Assembly (NCBI GenBank): GCA_019188255.1
Contig: JAETXT010000005.1
Span: 2,976,001-3,040,000, forward strand
Reading direction: 5' to 3'
From: Verticillium longisporum
Lineage: Eukaryota; Ascomycota; Sordariomycetes; Glomerellales; Plectosphaerellaceae
Length of the DNA stretch: 64,000 nt
The notes below the pieces were generated by a model. That model was given only the letters and a program-made list of their open reading frames with translations. It did not search any database and had not been told where the DNA came from. This document shows positions 34,175-46,593 of this stretch, piece after piece; positions within the stretch are counted from its first letter, which is position 1, and every line of letters starts with the position of its first letter. Position numbers and translations under genes: made by a program.

Positions 34175-37154
34175 AACACATTCCGTCTGAGGAGTGCAGT
34201 GTGGTTCCATTTTGGGTTACTTAGAACACGAGGGGAAAGGGGTAGAGGAGGGCCTTGGGTGACATGCATAGTAGATAGACAGCATGGGCAACACGTAGAG
34301 CCAACAGGGTTATCTTCTTCATTTCCCTTGTTTTCAAGAGCGAGATTTCTCCTTTCCCTCATATGACCCCAATGGGGGTCTCGATGATCATCGGCATATT
34401 TGGGCAAGGCATTCGTGGGTGAAACCGTGCGACGCAGAGCCCAGTTGCCCCCCCCCCCGCAGGTCCCGGGGCCTGGGCTCGCCGGCTGCACGAAAGACAA
34501 ATCCTTGCGACCCCCGCCTCGATGGACAAACTGAGGGTCTCCTGTAACCTGCATGCTTGGAAAAGCGAGCAGTCAGGCTCGGCGGGTGGTATGCACGAAA
34601 GTGTTTATTCGGTGAGCCTAAGCGGTCTCATTGGGAACCAGAGGTGGCTGGCCCTCACCCCCTGGCCTCGAAGGGCACGACTACGGCATCTGCGTTCAAG
34701 TCGCCATCCCTGAAAGCGGCTGGAGAGCATCCGACGCTCAGCAAAACGGTTGTGTCAATCATCCAGCCAGGAGGAGCAGGCCTGGGAGCCTTGCGATAAG
34801 TGATTGATCAGGTCACACAATGGGACAAGACGCTGGCCTGGCTGGTCCAGTTGACTGACGGATGCCCCATTACTGGACTGGCTTCACCTCATCTCCTACA
34901 GCCTCGATCCGGCTTGTCCGGCCGCTCACAATTTGATGAGATAGATGACTTCTCGAACAGGGATCACTGCAGTAGAAAGTAATGAGGTCTGAGGGGTCGA
35001 AATGGTGGCTGCAAAGCAGTGGGCATGAGCCCCAAGTACCTCTACTGGACTTAGGCTCTATTGCCTCCAGTTCTCAAGGGTACGCACAAGAGGTTCTAGA
35101 AATATTCTCTGTCCCCTGTAAACACACCAGCTCGGCGGCGAACCTAGCTCCTGGGACGGACAAGCGGGACAAGGGGTGCGTCCCGAGACTTGGGGCCTGT
35201 CGGCCAACTCAATCACGTTGCTCGTCTGTCCAGGGCGTTGGACCCGGAGGAATGGTAAGGTCATGGGAGGGGTTGGCAGGGTTTGGTGGAAATGCTGGGA
35301 TGAGGAGGGGGGTACACGAAAACCCAATATGCCAGTGACCGGGGTCCCTGGTCTCCTTGTGGACGACCTCCTGCGGCCGTCTGCCAGCTCATCATCATGC
35401 CATCCGTCCACTCTTTGTGTCTTGCAGCGAACGCCTCGTCGGCCGGGGGACTCTCATGCCCACTACAGGAGCTGGTCGGATAAATGGGCTATGGGATCAT
35501 GGCCCACATCGTCGGCGTATGATATTCGGCGATACGGGCGCTACGCCAGCCGACCTTGGCCACTGGTCGCAGGGCACATGTCCCATGTGCATGAACAGAG
35601 TGAGATCGTCGTAGTTCCTCCTATATGTGGTGTTGGCAGCCAGGTAAACATGGAACAAGTCAGCCAGCACGTATTAGTGATGGGATAGAATACCCGCGCC
35701 GACTCGGACCGAGCGTCTTTGCAACCAAGTGGACACATCATCTGGAAATGGATGCCAATTTCGGCTCCTTTCACCTTGCCCGCCCTCCTTTGTCATTCTC
35801 TGACCCGCCATTTGATTCCTCTTGTTGAACTTGACGGCTCGTGTCGAGGCAAGCATGGACCAGGCCGAGGTTGAACGGGCGACCCAGGATCTTGGGCGGT
35901 TGCGGGCGCGCCGACCAGTTGGTACCGGCAGGAAATTTGTGGCTGTCGTCATTTGATTCCCGGAGGACCCACAGCCCAAGCCAACGGGACCGCCGTTACA
36001 CTGCTTGTCAAGACCTCTGTGCGGCGTCTTCTTGTCACGTATGGTGCGTGATCGTTGTGATGGGTTGATCGGCTACCGCGCGAGAAACCACGTCCGCTGA
36101 GGGACGTTGACAGGTGGGGGTGGGTGGCCCCCCCTCGGGTGAAGCATGCTCGTTCAGACCTGCAGCGGCCCGTTGAAGGGTGTGCAGATAGAAGCACATT
36201 GGACGGACTGGCGTGCAGACAGGCTTCTCGCCACCTTCTGCTTCCAGATCCAAAGACATATTGTAACGCTCAGTCGTTGGTCCAACCTCGTTTAGTCTTG
36301 GTGGCCATTGCAGAAGGGCTTGTAAGTAGCTCAACCCTTCTTCACGTTTGCTGGCTCGTACTGAGCGGAGTCAAATCTGCAAAGCGAGGCAACTGTCTCT
36401 GGGCATTCGTCGCTTCTGAGGTGTCGTCGGCGTGTGTTTGCCCAAGAATATCGTCCTGCTAGCCACAGCGTATGTCGCCATGCCAGTTCTCTGCCGTGTG
36501 AAGGCGGCCAAACAACAAGAACATGCTAGCCTATAACATCAAGTTGCGCCAGGGTACTACCTTTCAGTAGTTTCTTGTGTTCCCACAAGACTTAATAAGC
36601 CAGCGTCCCACAACGTAAACAAACATCGCGTGCGGCTATCCCAAGAAGCCCTGCTCCCTGGCGAGTGGAAACGACGAGACCGTACATCTGTTTTGCATGC
36701 TTGATAACCCCTGCTTGTCAAGTATAGCCCATGTTTTCTGTCGGGTACGATGTACTTGGCAGTCCCCCACCGCCGCCCTGCCCATCCTTGCACTCAGGCC
36801 TGGGTTCACCGCATACATATGTACGACGTCCAGGCCCCGACAACCACCTGAGCCAGAACTCCCAAATCGGTGTCTCTGTTCCAGGACAGGTTCTTCTAGA
36901 GAGCCGGCGCAAAGATGCAGGACCCAGGTGCCAAGTTGTCTGCGTCTGCAAAGGACTCAAGACGCTGCACACCAGTTACAGCGAAGGCCACACTCTTTGA
37001 CCATGCTGAGAAGTCCAGAGATATCTTCCCCCCTCCCCCATGCAGAACCCGCATCCTTAGCGCCTGCCCACTCACATCAGCGCATACCCAAGCTCCCCGT
37101 TTTCGCCCCGATCGTCCGTGAGCCCTGTATGATAATGGGTGTCTTGCGGTGTGA

Positions 37155-37173
37155 GTGTGTGTGTGTGTGTGTG
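37155..37173. repeat. (GT)n microsatellite
   Basis: Nine and a half GT units in a gene-poor region. Confidence 0.9.
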
Positions 37174-38068
37174 CGCCAGGTTCGTTGGCGCGCCTCGAGG
37201 TCATCGTTTCACTCAGCAGCAACAGCTAGCCTGCAGTCGGACCCTCTGGGAGCAAGAACTATGGGTAGCCAGAGATCCGCCGCAAAAGTACGTGCGTTAA
37301 AATGGAAATTAGTATGCCGTGGCCAGGCCTCGAGCCCACCCTTGGATAGAAGACCACGTAGACTGTGGCCTTCGTCGCCAATCAGAAGGAAAACCGTCCG
37401 AGCGAGAGATGTGGGAACAGGGTATGGTCGTACTGGGCCCAGCCACCTAATGCCACGCTCTTCGTCGTTCTGGAGCCTTCACCTGGTGAAGGACGTCCCT
37501 GAACAGTGCTGTTGTTCGGGATGCCCCAGGCCAGCATCATCTCCCGTGCGTCCACAAACACCCGGCGGCATATTTCCGCCCCATTTCAATCTTCGTGGAT
37601 GCTGTACCCTGAGGGGCAAAGCTGCAGAATGCTAATATTGAAGTAACGGCGCCGCATAAAGAGGATGCCGTGCAACAGAAGAAAACCAGCGGCATGGCCC
37701 ATGTCGGGATTGGCAGCGGCATGCATCGTGGGGTATTGGATCCATGTTTGGCCAATCCGACTAACTCGACAGTTTTGAGGGTCCCTTTAACAAGTGCCTT
37801 TAGGCCTCTGCGATTTTCGGGTATCTGCCTGTCCTCTCTGACGCCCTTGTGAGCCCTGGCATGGTTCGTGTTTACCTGCCAGACCTGATTGCGCGAGGCC
37901 TTTTTGTCGTACCGTCCAGTACTACGCAGCCCAATGCTGGTTCACCCATCATAGCATATTCCTCTTCCCTTTTTTGCTTCTTTTAGTAGTCAGATTCGCA
38001 CCTTCGACTTGACGATACGAACTTCGTGCGGTCTTTGGTAAGGAGAGATTTCGACTCGCAATACAGAA

Positions 38069-39749
38069 ATGGCCAAGTAAGCCAGATAATCTCGAAATCC
38101 CGATCTTCCAATCCTGACCTTGACAAAGCGAAGATACTGTCCCCCTTGACGAGGCCTATCTGCCAACTGTCATGCACCACGGTCGAGAATATCAGCAATT
38201 TGCTGTCGACAACTATCATTATTTCGAGCCGATAGATGAGGTGCGCATACACATGGCACTGGCCAGCTTCCTTCCGTATCATGCCACGTTGACATGGTTA
38301 ATTCCAGGACGAGGTTGATCGACTGCACATCTTGCACTGGGTGCTGCTCCAGGCGCTTGACAATCGTTTGCTTCCATCGCAACTTAGTAGACCACGAAGA
38401 GTCCTCGAGTGCGGCTTTGGAGCGGGCGATTGGGCTATAGATGTTGCCAAGGCCTACCCAAACTGCGAGGTACGCGATTCCGTTGTCATACTTTGCACCA
38501 GGGTCTGGGCTTCGAAGGATATTTTCGTGAAAGAAAAGACAACGTGAAGCGCGTAGACACACTCGAGTTACCGTTGAGTCGAAACCCTACACCGCGCATC
38601 GAGATAGATGGGTCAGCCCGCGGTGGCCACTTCTCATTGCTCGCCCCCATTTCCAACACGCTTTGATCCGCTGGGGCATTAGTTCTGACCGATTTCGCAG
38701 GTGGTTGCAGTCGACATCTGTCCACACATGTGGCCACAAGACGAGCTACCAGGCAATCTAAACTTGCAAGTTGATAACGTCAACGAAAGGTGTGAGGAAC
38801 GAATGTCTTTGGCGTGCTCCAGCTGACGCGAGAACCAGATTCACGTGGCCCAGGGGCGATTTCGACCTCATCCACAGCCAGATGATGGCAGGTGTCATCG
38901 ATACGGGACGATGGCCAAGCTATATCCGAGATATATTCCAGACGCTTCGCAGAGGGGGCTGGTGTCAGATGGTGGAGATATACTTCAATGCACAATCGGA
39001 TAACGGGACGTTGACAGACGGTTGGTCCGCCACACTTGTTCCTCTGATTGTTGATGCAGGCGGACTAACGGAAAGCGAGCGCAGACCACGGACTTCGAAG
39101 ATGGTCGAAGACTTATATGGAAAGCGTGCAACCGCATAAAGACCCTCGAGCGCCGCTGAAAATGGCGAACTGGATGCGCGAAGCAGGCTTCATTGTGTCG
39201 CAAGAGCCCAGGCCGATACCTCTGGCGACATGCGGCTGGCCTCGAAGTACGTTCGTGGGGATGGTCTGGGAAAAGAACAGCTGGCTGACGAGCGTCAAGG
39301 TTCCGCTCAGCGCGAGATTGGTGTGGCCAATAGGGAGAACGTGCGCAGCTTATTGTCATCAATGGCAGCGTACCCGATGACGGTGTTTCAAGGGTAAGCC
39401 ACATTGAGACCTGGATGCCATGGACGACCGTGGATATTCGTTGAGATTGGCGTCAACTGCTGACCTGCTCTCCCAGTATGGCCTCTGCGGACTTCGAGCT
39501 CTTGGTGGCACAAGCGAGAAACGAGGCCGACAATCCGAGGTTCAAGGTGCGTGAATGGTGCTGTTGGTTTTGGTTCTGGTCTCGACGTTCTTGACGCGGA
39601 ACGCGAGAATATTTGCTGACGCGTTGTTAACATCTGTGATCCTTAGGCATACTTCTCCTTGTGAGTCCATGCTACCATACCGTCCAGGCTATTGCTGTGC
39701 TGACGAGCTGTGATTTAGGTACGTCTGTACAGGCCAAAAGCCGCGGTAG
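38069..39749 (+). CDS. LaeA-like SAM-dependent methyltransferase
   Basis: Ten exons restore one frame of 307 aa: 38069-38076, 38129-38240, 38308-38469, 38701-38789, 38839-39020, 39085-39246, 39300-39393, 39477-39546, 39647-39660, 39719-39749. The order HGREY, VLECGFGAGDWAID (SAM motif I, about residue 71), VVAVDICPHMWP, LQVDNVNER, FDLIHSQMMAGVI, WPSYIRDIFQTLRRGGWCQMVE and AYFSLYVCTGQKP is that of the LaeA-like family of fungal methyltransferases. Family members include the global regulator of secondary metabolism and many paralogues of unknown substrate; this one is more likely a paralogue. Branch sites such as CTAAC precede several acceptors. Intron 3 is long (231 nt) and exon 9 is only 14 nt. 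The 8-nt first exon (ATGGCCAA) is inferred from a good GTAAGC donor and an AAAG acceptor; otherwise the start would be Met at 38172. Confidence 0.88.
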
Positions 39750-40887
39750 GCAGGATTTGCGCGTCTACAGAAAAGGACCGGTCAGGCGGACAGTATAATG
39801 ATCATGATGAAATAGAAATGGGCACTTAGGTCATTCTGAGACGTGGAGTGTAGCGAGAAAGCGGTGGATGTGTGTGTGAGAGGAGAAGTGAGAGGCGCCT
39901 CACGTGTGCCAGGGTGCATACAGGACAACACAAGAATGTGACGATTGGGAATACAGTCCAGAAATGTACGACTCTCACCCGATGTTGCCACGCCGTGACA
40001 AGGTAATGGGCAACGGTTTCCTGGTTGCACCTACCTTTCTTGGCTCGCATAGACGGCGCGTCGCCGTCTCGTTGTGGCTTTGACGGGAGACAGACGACAA
40101 CACTCTACGGGCATGAGGGACTAAGAAAGCAAGTACCAAACAGAAGCATCGACGGGAAAGCACAGCGTGAGGCGTCCCTTCCTGTGCAAGGCTTCTTTCT
40201 GTTCACTTCATTGGGGGGAGCCGGGAAAGTGGAGGGCGCTTGCCAGGCTCGCTACCATTCCCTCGGGACAGCAAGGATCCAGGACGGGGGCAGTCGCAAC
40301 ACACAGTCTCGGTCAGTCTAGAAGTAGTCAGTGCCAAGTGTCCCCTGCCACACTGGGTGTGTGCTGTGTTGGTAGTCATCTGAACTTGACGGCTTGGAAA
40401 ACATATGCAAGTATCGTGATAGGGAAGCGTTGTGGCAGTCTCCCATTGGAACATCCGGAGTCGGGACATGCTCTACCAGAACGATTGATCCATCGTCATG
40501 AAGTAGCGCGGCGATACCATCTTGATTATTTCCTCCCCATTGCCAAAGGCGATGGCTGTTGATGTTGACACGGCAGTTCATAGGGGCCAGTTCATACTCA
40601 GAGCTTTGGCTGGTGAGCCAATCAGGAAACGCAATTGCCCCCACTCCAAACCAGACGATGAAGCTATTCAACTTTTTGCGAGCATGCTCAATCAGGCCAT
40701 CTCTCCCCGGCGCCGTTAGTGACCCAATCCTCTCCAAATCAACCACAGACAACACTCAAAGCTCGAGAAGCTGCAGACACCATACCTGCATCGTCTCATT
40801 CCGTCCAACAACCCATTACCCACGCAGGTCTAGCCCGACTGCTAATTGTCACCGCCACCTTCACCTCCACCACCACAAAAGCCCATC
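39750..40887. other. Intergenic region upstream of aim41
   Basis: Only short frames with no motif (40167-40562 plus, 40318-40755 minus). The last 150 bases are CACC/CCA-rich, typical of a fungal leader. Confidence 0.5.
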
Positions 40888-41489
40888 ATGGCCGCGCGCT
40901 TCCCCCTCCGCTGGGCTCAGGCCCTCCGTCCGATCCGCCTCCAGCCCGCCCGCCGCTCCTACCATGTCACCGCCCCCCTCCGCTCCGCCGCCGACGCAGC
41001 ACCCTCGACGCCCCCCTTCTCGCGGCCCTCCAGGCCGGCCTCAAGACGGCCATGCGCGCCAAAGACGCCCAGCGCCTCGCCGTCCTCCGCGCCATCATAA
41101 CGACGACCAACAACGCCGCCAAGACCGACAGCCCCATCGCCACCGACGCCCAGCTCATCGCCCTGCTGCGCCGCAACATGCGCGCCAACCTCGACGCCGC
41201 CGAGCAGGCCCGCGCCGCCCAGCGCGAGGACCTCGCCGAGAAGGAGGAAGCCCAGGCCAAGGTGCTGCAGGACTACATCGAGAACAGCGGCGTCAAGCAG
41301 GTCACCGAGGCCGAGGTCGTCGAGCTCATCAGCCGTACGATCGACGAGGTCAAGGCTGCGAGCGCCAACGGCAAGTCTTCGCTGGGCGCCGTCATGAAGG
41401 GTGTTCAGGGCGCGCTTAAGGGACGGGCTCTCGAGGTGGAGATGGCGAGAGTCTCGGAACTGGTCAAGGAGGCCATCAACAAGGCGTGA
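40888..41489 (+). CDS. aim41: Aim41-like mitochondrial GatB/YqeY-domain protein (apparent frameshift)
   Basis: The first 40 residues (MAARFPLRWAQALRP, then RLQPARRSYHVTAPLR) form an Arg-rich amphipathic mitochondrial presequence in one frame. From about 41016 a second frame gives LLAALQAGLKTAMRAKDA, RLAVLRAII and the full YqeY fold (helices ending EAINKA). The domain is related to the tail of the GatB amidotransferase subunit, and the precise function of Aim41 is unknown. The two frames join if the six-C run at 41011-41016 had one more base. There is no GT-AG intron of workable size between them, so I read this as one gene of about 200 aa with a one-base deletion or sequencing error. It converges on the GCP2 gene, 284 bp away. 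Confidence 0.88.
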
Positions 41490-41773
41490 GGGGCGGCCTT
41501 CTCCGATTGGAGGGCGTCTGGAGCGACAGCCTCCATGTGAGAACAAGAGGAATGTACAAACACTGTAGTATCAAACACACAAAGAGCGGCGAGGGCCGCA
41601 CCAGCGACTTGTAGAGTTGACGTCGACATATGGCGTAGAATCGCCACTTCAACGATCATCATTTCACCAGATTGGTATCTATCGACATGACTGCTCCCCC
41701 TCGCTTCCCAAACGCCTTGCTCGGGGCCCAGCCCGGCCCGCGGCCCCAACCATGAAATAGACATGTCCTCGCC

Positions 41774-44692
41774 TCAGGCGGCAATGTCCTCTTCGTTCCG
41801 CAGCCCCGCGTACTCTGTTCCTTGATTCGCGGTGCTGAGGCGCGCGCAAAGACTAAGGAGAACGACTGTCTCCGTGGCAGCATAGTGATTCAGAGCATCC
41901 AGGAGGATTTGCAAGTGCCGGCTGAAGTTACCCTCCCACTTTTTCATTATCTCAAAGAGATTGTTGACGCGTGCCTCCTGGTCCGTCTGGCTTGAGGCTG
42001 ATGAGGTCGAGTCACCATGGCCGGACGTGCCCTTATGCGTCCGTACGGACTGGAAGACCTTCCACTGGTCGTCTGTCATGTTGGGCGGTTTTCTGGTGCC
42101 GCTGAGGTCAGGATCAGCCCGTTCGAGCTCTCGGGAGAGCCAGTTGGAGTAGGTCGCAAAGATGGTGCATGTTTGCATAAGCTTGGAATGGATCTGAGAG
42201 AGCGTGTTAGAACCGTGATCATGACACAGCGATGGAAAGGGGGGGGGGGGCATCCACATACCCTAAGGAGCTTGCTGTTCGTTAGCATGCACTCTTTCAA
42301 GCAAGTGTCCAGGAAATCCACGTGGTCTTGCATCAGCTCGTCGACCGTCCTCGTCGGGCCCTCTGATGAGTCTCCCTGGTTTTCCTCGTTCGTCTTGATC
42401 CTCGACATAAACTTGGTCCAGTTGGGTTCGATGACTTCTGCCGTGCAAAAGTAGAGCAATTGCTGGACGAACACGAGCATTCGGGCGCGTAATGTCCAGA
42501 CTCTGCGTTTCCAAATCTCCAAGCTCCTTGACGTGCTTTTATGGGCCCAAGTGACTCCCGAAGTATGGGTATGCCATGTGGTTGACAGTTGCGATTCGAG
42601 GTACCTCAGCGAGAGTAGATATCGGAACAAGGCCTGATACCGCCACACCGTCTTGCGACTAATAACCAGTGAGACAGGAAACGGCACTGCATAGTCCAGC
42701 TGCAGGGAAGTAAAGCCTAACGCGTTCTTGTCGTGGTCTGATGGCTGATGAGCCAACGGCTGCAGCGTCTCGCCCTGCTCAATGCCTGTGATATTGACGA
42801 CTCTCTGCAGAGACTTGGTGAGAGTAATCTCATTCATCTCTACTTTCACATCCTCTTTGAAAGGATCCAAGGACACGATGCTGCCTGGTTGGCGCAGCAC
42901 GAGGTCGAGCAACGATTGCAGCTTGCCGGTATTAACAGACTTGACGGGCTTTCGGAGTTCTGAGGCGCCGAGCTCCAGGAAGTACGAAAAGTAGTCCGAA
43001 GGGTCCAAGAAGAAGTAGTGCTTGAGGGATCGTAATCGCAGCGGCAGAGAGTGCGTCGTCAGAAGAAGCTGCATGAGCGACTCATTGGCGTGCGCGTAGG
43101 CAATATTGACGTTCTCCAAGAATCGGCTGTCGTCAAATGACAGCGGCACATCCTTGACGACCTTGCTGACGTCTACACCGCCACATTCTCTCACAACGTT
43201 TAGATATTTGCCGGCCAGGAGAACCTTCTCCTTGACGCCTTCGAGCTGTGGTGGGACGTCATGCTCTCGGATTGTGTATCGTCGTTCCCAGTACTCATCT
43301 GTGTAATCCTGCTCGAGCCTTTCCCTCCGAATGCTCTTTTGTTCCTTGACCAGGAACTCCGCATGGGTATCATTGATGCCACCGTGATGAAGCCACTCGT
43401 TCAGCATGACCATGTACGGCCTGCTGGCATCTCGTAATAAGGATGTAAGCAAGGCACGCGCTGCCGGGTCGCCCGACATGGCTTCGAGTCTTTTGGTGAT
43501 GAGACCTAGCACGACGCCGCCTTTGCATATCTTCTTTCCCGTCATGTTTCCAGCGCCCAAGTCGCCGCCTTCTCGGAGGGTTTCGAGGATGTTCTCAAAG
43601 TCATCGCCACTGTCGCTTGATTCGTCGTCATCATCGTCCAGGAGTGCGTTCCGTTTGAGAAGCTCGAGGGCCAAAGAATGAAGCTGCGCCATCATTTGGT
43701 TCGTCGGCAGGATGTGGATATTGAGGACATGGAGCGTAAACGTGTCGTTGGTGAGAAATTGGGTTTCCAGCTGAGCAATCATGACGAGGTAGTCCTGGAG
43801 AAACTTGCGCACAGAGGCGCACAATGCGTGGTTCACGGCGCCAAACTCCTCCCGACTCTGCACATCGACAAACATCTCCAGCGCCGAGTAATAGCTGGCC
43901 ATTTTCAGCATCGACATGGTCAGATCCTGCAGGCTGGGGTCAAGGCCAGGGAGGATCCTAAATGTTGGACCAGACAGGCGATCGCGCTCCTCATGTTGGT
44001 TGTAGCTCTTCGCGAACCGGATATACTGTCCTTCATAGCCCATGAAGACGAATAACAAATCCTCCAGAATGGCAGCTTCTTGGGCCTCAAGGGATAGCTC
44101 GTTCAGGGGTTTCGGTTGAAGAGCTGGAGGCGCCTCGGATGCCAGTGGGGGCACAGATATTCGTGACGCCAGAGGGGCGGATGTGTGTGGTAGCAGGAAC
44201 GCCTCGGGGCGCCATGGCTCTGCTGTGGCTCCAGTCAGTCGGGCGGAACACGGTCGCTTCGCAGGATACTCAGCATACCTGGAGGCTCGACCCTCGCTTC
44301 CTTAGGTTGTGATTCAGCGGTCTTGTGAGTTTCTGAGGCCTGGCCTTTGCACTCGTTGTGGACGGCCGCTCTGCGCGCTGCGGACTCCTCGTCCTCTGTG
44401 TCAGGCGCTCGAGCTGGGTGACGAAGGTTCGTTCAGTGCGGCGCTCCTCGATGCGCCGATCCTCGTGTATCCTGCTCGACGGGCGAGGGTTTCCAGACGC
44501 CGTTCTCTTATGCGACGTGTTCTCGAAGCGCCCGTCAGGTTGAGGCTGGGCCTGGCGGGAATCGGGTCGCTCATGTCTGTTGCTGCTGGTGAAGCTCCCT
44601 TGGGCGTTGCTCATGCGGGGTCTCGGCGGCCTGTCCTGGTCGGCTGGGGCTCCATTTGCGCGGCGGTCGTGGGCTGGTACCCTGGACGACAT
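41774..44692 (-). CDS. spc97: Gamma-tubulin complex component 2 (GCP2/Spc97)
   Basis: Exons on the minus strand: 44692-44279, 44217 (or 44222)-42262, 42193-41774, about 929 aa. The start MSSRVPAHDRRANG opens a disordered, Arg/Ser/Pro-rich N-terminal region of about 150 residues. The conserved GCP core begins near PHTSAPLASRISVPP and includes ILEDLLFVFMGYEGQYI, the Asp-rich break LLDDDDDESSDSGDD, EWLHHGGINDTHAEF, YWERRYTIR, LLLTTHSLPLRLRSLKHYFFLDPSDYFSYFLELG, LDYAVPFPVSLVI and the C-terminal DHVDFLDTCLKEC. It forms the gamma-tubulin small complex that nucleates microtubules at spindle pole bodies. The join of exons 1 and 2 is awkward. In frame it needs the weak acceptor CAGAG; the better CACAG acceptor fits only if one base is missing near 44335. 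Confidence 0.94.
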
Positions 44693-45318
44693 GTCGCAGG
44701 CTGCATTGACATTGAGGAAGCTGCGAGGTAGTCGTTTGCTGGCGTGGGGACCATGCGAGCCTTGTCGGCGCTCAAGAGTATGTGATCGTGAACGTGAGCG
44801 TGGGCGTGTTTAGGCGGGGCTCATTGGGTTGTCGCGCGTCAGGCCCAGGGTCAGTCAGGCAAGGCAAGGTACGGTCCAGCACCTGTAGCTACCTAGATTG
44901 GTACCTGGGGCAGGTAGGTGGGCTACCTGAGGCGCTTTGGGGGCGCGACCGCCACAGGAGAGTCGCGTCTTGGCCGGAACATCCTCGCGTCGGTGTGGCA
45001 GGTGAGTTGATCCGGCGTTAGCGTCAACAGCCGTCCCCACGCCTTCCGCCCTCTGCCTTCCAATCGCCAATCGGAAGCTCGGATCCCTGCAGGGGGGTGA
45101 GGGGGGTCTACTGCTCCCTAAGTGACCAAGAGCTTGCGGCTGCGTAGGCTGGCTGCTTGCCTAAGAAACCTCCAGCTGGAGCTCCCCGTCACCTTCAAGA
45201 TCCCCAGCGATACAACCATCTCAACCGACGACCCCACGACCAGACGATACCCTCCCTTCCCACCTTTCAAACCACCAACAATCCTACCTCCGCGAAACAC
45301 CCCCAGAACACCGCCAAG
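44693..45318. promoter_or_regulatory. Divergent promoter region of GCP2 and proteasome alpha-5
   Basis: This 626-bp space lies between two divergent starts and must carry both promoters. It holds a cluster of ACCT/AGGT motifs at 44881-44930 (TACCTAG, GGTACC, AGGTAGG, TACCTGAGG) and a C/A-rich leader just above the proteasome start. No specific factor site can be proved. Confidence 0.5.
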
Positions 45319-46220
45319 ATGTTTATGGCAAGATCCGAATATGGTACGTCGTGCTCCATGCCATCCAGCCATGACCGCCTTGCCCTTTACCCCCCCATAT
45401 CCCCTCCGCTGCTCCGTGCTGACGCAAACAGATCGAGGTATCAACACCTTCTCCCCCGAAGGCCGCCTGTTCCAAGTCGAGTACTCCCTCGAGGCCATCA
45501 AGCTCGGCAGCACGGCCATGGGCGTCGCCACGGCCGACGGTGTCATCCTCGGCGTCGAGAAGCGTGTCACGTCGACCCTCCTCGAGACCTCGTCGGTCGA
45601 GAAGATTGTCGAGATCGACCGCCACATCGGCTGCGCCATGTCCGGCCTCCAGGCCGACGCCCGCTCCATGGTCGAGCACGCCCGCGTCGAGTCCCAGTCC
45701 CACACGTTCAACTACGCCGAGCCCCTGCGCGTCGAGTCGGCCACACAGGCCATCTGCGACCTCGCCCTGCGCTTCGGCGAGGGCGCCGACGGCGAGGAGA
45801 CCATCATGAGCCGGCCTTTCGGCGTCGCGCTGCTCATCGCCGGCTACGACGAGGACGGCCCCCAGCTGTACCACGCCGAACCCAGCGGCACCTTCTACCG
45901 CTACGACGCCAAGGCCATCGGCTCTGGCTCCGAGGGCGCGCAGGCCGAGCTGCAGAATGAATACCACAAGGTTTGTCGGATTTTCACCTCACCTCGTGCG
46001 TATTACTCAAAGTGTGCTCCGCTAACACTGCCGTGCCTCCCCCCAGTCCCTCACCATCGAGGATGCCGAGACCCTCGTCCTCAAGACGCTGAAGCAGGTG
46101 ATGGAGGAGAAGCTTGACTCGAAGAACGTCCAGTTGGCGAGCGTGACGAAGGAAAAGGGGTTCAGAATATACACGGACGAAGAGATGGCCGCCGTCGTCG
46201 AGCGACTTCCGGCGAACTGA
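45319..46220 (+). CDS. pup2: 20S proteasome subunit alpha-5 (Pup2)
   Basis: Three exons, 45319-45343, 45432-45970, 46047-46220, giving 245 aa. The tiny first exon encodes MFMARSEY and the next begins [23 protein letters not shown], the alpha-type proteasome signature at the N-terminus. Further conserved stretches are [53 protein letters not shown] and the C-terminal helix region [15 protein letters not shown]. It is a structural, non-catalytic subunit of the outer ring that gates the 20S core. Start choice: the ATG at 45319 sits in the CAAGATG context, and Met3 (45325) is also possible. Introns are GT-AG and in phase. Confidence 0.97.
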
Positions 46221-46269
46221 TGATTGAATCTTACCACGAATTAAATAGAATCAGCCAAGGCAGTCTGGC

Positions 46270-46306
<37 letters not shown>

Positions 46307-46593
46307 GACAGACAGGTGGGTAGGAGGGATGTCCCACACAATCAGGCAGGCCGCCTTCAGACAATCTGCCTGTGTATCAGTAGGGGTGTATTGAACGACA
46401 TGTATGCATGTATATGCCTGCGGCGCCAAGTCTGTCGTGATGTGTGCAAGAGACAATCCCTTCCTTGTCAGTGACGGCGGTTCAAAAGGACGCGGGTCAT
46501 GCCATTGAGGGAACAGGGGTCAGATTCCTGGATCAATGGAGCAATGAAGCGCCCTCCCAGTCAGTTTGCCTGATGTGTGACTATCTACAGCAT
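46221..46593. other. Convergent intergenic region (pup2 / zinc-cluster factor 3' ends)
   Basis: Contains a CAG microsatellite at 46271-46305 and no coding frame with support. Both flanking genes end into it. Confidence 0.5.
46271..46305. repeat. (CAG)n trinucleotide repeat in the pup2 3' region
   Basis: Eleven to twelve CAG units, 51 bp after the proteasome stop codon, so probably in its 3' UTR. Not in a credible reading frame on either strand. Confidence 0.9.

Larger units (their letters stand above)
33900..38068. other. 4.2-kb gene-poor region
   Basis: The longest frame (36697-37635, 312 codons, plus) has no motif, a Cys-Val stretch produced by a GT microsatellite, and open frames in all phases, so I do not call it. 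A GGCCATGCAT tandem palindrome lies at 34149-34174. The remainder shows nothing I can identify. Confidence 0.5.

Noticed and set aside
36697..37635. 312-codon plus-strand open frame
   Set aside because: No domain or motif, odd composition, a CVCVCV stretch produced by a GT microsatellite, and open frames in other phases over the same bases.
45323..45967. 214-codon minus-strand frame opposite the proteasome gene
   Set aside because: Shadow of GC3-rich codons, which open the opposite frame; no family resemblance.
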